A DNA stretch of 64,000 nucleotides from Prostheceraeus crozeri (lineage: Eukaryota; Platyhelminthes; Polycladida; Euryleptidae): the NCBI GenBank assembly GCA_907163375.1, contig CAJQUW010012673.1, positions 42,047 through 106,046 of the forward strand, in the 5' to 3' direction. Below are positions 62,034 through 64,000 of the stretch, piece after piece. Numbering within the stretch: the first letter of the stretch is position 1; each line of letters starts with the position of its first letter. The translations under genes were made by a program, and so were the position numbers. A model generated the notes under the pieces. It searched no databases. It had not been told where the DNA came from and worked only from the letters and a program-made list of their open reading frames with translations.

Positions 62034-64000
62034 ATAACAATGTATTGGATGAAAGTCTTTCGGATCAAAGCCTTTTACATTGAGTAGTTGACTAATTTGA
62101 GTATGACGAAATGTCGGTCTCGTTACATCGGAATTTGAGAAATGTTCACATCATACTGATTTGATAAGTTATTTTGATCACTTCACTTCAGTGTGGAAAA
62201 GGATCCATCATGTGAATGATGATGATGACGGTGTCCAGGTGTTATTGTTGTTGACTGACAGTGTCCGCATGACAACAACAGATTCAATTTACTTGAAATC
62301 GCTTTCAACTAAGTCGCAGCTGATCGTATCGTCATGATCTGCCTGCATTTGGCAGTTGTCTTCATTCATGGCGCTATCCATACGACTACAGTAGTTCACT
62401 GTCATACTCCGAATTGCAATGGATGGAATTCCTGCATCATGTCAGGAGTTCATGATACCAAGGTTGTCCTTGAAAGAGGCGCATCTCAGTCCGGACTGAT
62501 GATGGGAGGTGAAGATAGCAAACCCTCCTGTGCATATTTTTCACATGTCTGACCGCAGACATGACTGATCTTCTCTCGGGGTCACTTCAGGTAAATTTCT
62601 ATCTCGGCTGAGATTGATGTGTTAGTGACTGCTGAAGCCTAGTTCCAGTAAATAATGGTTCCCTTTTGTTTCAGATATTTTAGTTGGTTTCCTTAGAACC
62701 CATGAAGCAGTGTTTCCGGCCTGAGCATGAAGGACGGGGTTTAATAAATAATGAAAATCATGTGGAAAGTATGCTGACAGAAATGTTTAGTGTAAGAATG
62801 TACCCATCTATGCAGTGTACCCAACATTTTGTTATTGTTCGAATTTGAGACAGTTACTCATTTCTGTGTTCACTGCTTATATTGACTGTACGTCATCCTT
62901 TATTGAAGAAACAAAAGCTATCAAAACAGATTATTTCCAAACGTGAGCGACACTACATTCGAAGACATTTGGAAGCCTTCATCTGAAGGATAACGCATAG
63001 TCGGGGAGCCCGGGACGAGTTGGTACTTGAGAAGAAGGTAAAGGTTTGAAGTATTGAAGTTGTGTGTACTCATGTGCAAGTCACGAAAATGAGTTGCTGC
63101 CGGGGTCGGGTTGGGGCTTTAGGGCACTAGGGCCTACATTCGGGCCCGAAAATATGGTCCAAAACATTTGAGAAGCAGGCAGGCCAAAAACAATGTCAAA
63201 AGGGGGCTTTGATACTGACTAGCTGGGCTGATAATCGGAATTGATATATACATTCAAACTTTGAGTGGGGCCCTAAGGCCCGACATGCCAACGATTTAAA
63301 GTAAGCCAAGTTCATCAGTAAGGCTATTCAGAAAAATATGCTTCTAATGCACAAAACATGTATAAGGCCGGCAGACTACGTATTAACAATTGGGTCCCCC
63401 TATACCCTGTAAGAAATAACTAGATTAACCGTTAACTACAGACAGACGATACTATAATTTGCCGATGTCTTTGTTCGGTTTAAAGGGCATAGAAGTATCT
63501 TCTAATATAACAAGATCTCTTTTGGAAGAAATGCAATCATTATTCCATAATACGCGACAATTAGTCTCCGAGACTCGGCAAGAATGCAATACTTCATCTT
63601 AAGATTTTTTTCTCTTGAAGAAACCTCGTTTATCTATCTGAAGCACGACAAAGAAGAGGTTATCTACTCTTATTTCTCGGAAAGATATTGATTTCGTTCA
63701 ATTTAATCATTTCTTTCGTTCGATACCAGGTTTATGTTTCTCCATCCAGATCTTCCAACCAAATTTGAAACAACGAGGAATTGCCTAGACAGAGATATCT
63801 TTTATGGATCCAATTTTTCTTATCTCCGACGCGAAACAACACAAAGTTAACTATCAGGAGAAAACGATGACAAGAACTCTACAACATACAGAATGGAATT
63901 ACGCAAACTAAGATTGTTGTGAAATGCAATTTAGCAATTGCCAGCAAAGCTCAGCCATTCAGGCAATTGAGTCCCCGACTTTCGATCGAATACTTTACTC
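62034..64000. other. right edge, unrecognised
   Basis: A 72-codon plus-strand frame (62334-62549) begins with a hydrophobic stretch and has several Cys (CHTPNCNGWNSC); I cannot assign it. A short GATGATGATGATGAC run lies at 62217. 63100-63290 has GGGCCC/TAGGGC words that may be an old repeat. Nothing else seen. Confidence 0.35.

Noticed and set aside
62334-62549. Small secreted Cys-containing protein
   Set aside because: The hydrophobic start is weak as a signal peptide, no splice or poly(A) context, no homologous pattern recognised.

Overview
The window is nuclear DNA of a metazoan. It is AT-rich, its genes are split by introns with GT..AG sites, and it holds many transposon families. The F-box gene is recognisably animal. 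The transposon mix (hAT, P, piggyBac, Tc1/mariner, pogo, a TTAA-site element, Penelope-like, BEL/Pao, LINE, tRNA-SINE) and the many TACATGTA and AGGCCTA words fit a marine invertebrate. I cannot name the phylum. Introns of only 60-80 bp sit beside one of about 33 kb.

Layout. (1) 320-7598, minus strand: the 5' part of an FBXO16-type F-box gene, four coding exons including a 36-nt micro-exon; the gene runs off the left edge. Penelope-like fragments lie in its second intron. (2) 7.6-20.5 kb: an intergenic or 5'-flanking stretch made largely of dead transposons. These are a nested pair of CAG-ended elements with 6-bp target duplications, a LINE piece, a piggyBac relic, a Tc1/mariner element with about 59-bp ends, and a pogo deletion derivative ending 75 bp before the next exon. 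(3) 20571-58058, plus strand: six phase-compatible exons that I read as one glutamine-rich, probably nuclear protein of more than 1,100 residues with two N-terminal LxxLL motifs. I do not recognise the family. Its third intron (22901-55749) is a transposon graveyard. (4) Within that intron, 31.2-45.3 kb is a stack. A hAT element with a largely readable transposase was split by a 2.66-kb TTAA-site element carrying a P2X7-C-terminal-like zinc-binding protein gene. An internally deleted Tc1 element lies in the hAT interior, and a short hAT and a 3.7-kb P element lie beyond its N-terminal exon. The P element holds a 1.25-kb pyrimidine-rich island of unknown origin. (5) 45.7-53.0 kb: a BEL/Pao fossil, three more CAG-ended elements and a tRNA-SINE. 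(6) 58-64 kb: mostly featureless, with one possible further exon, a LINE 3' tail and a CAG-ended element built around a minisatellite.

The two host genes are divergent and about 13 kb apart. Nothing in the sequence ties their functions together. The best leads are the P2X7-like cargo gene in the TTAA element, the exact insertion that dates the stack, the C-rich island inside the P element, and a group of four elements sharing CAG ends and 6-bp duplications.
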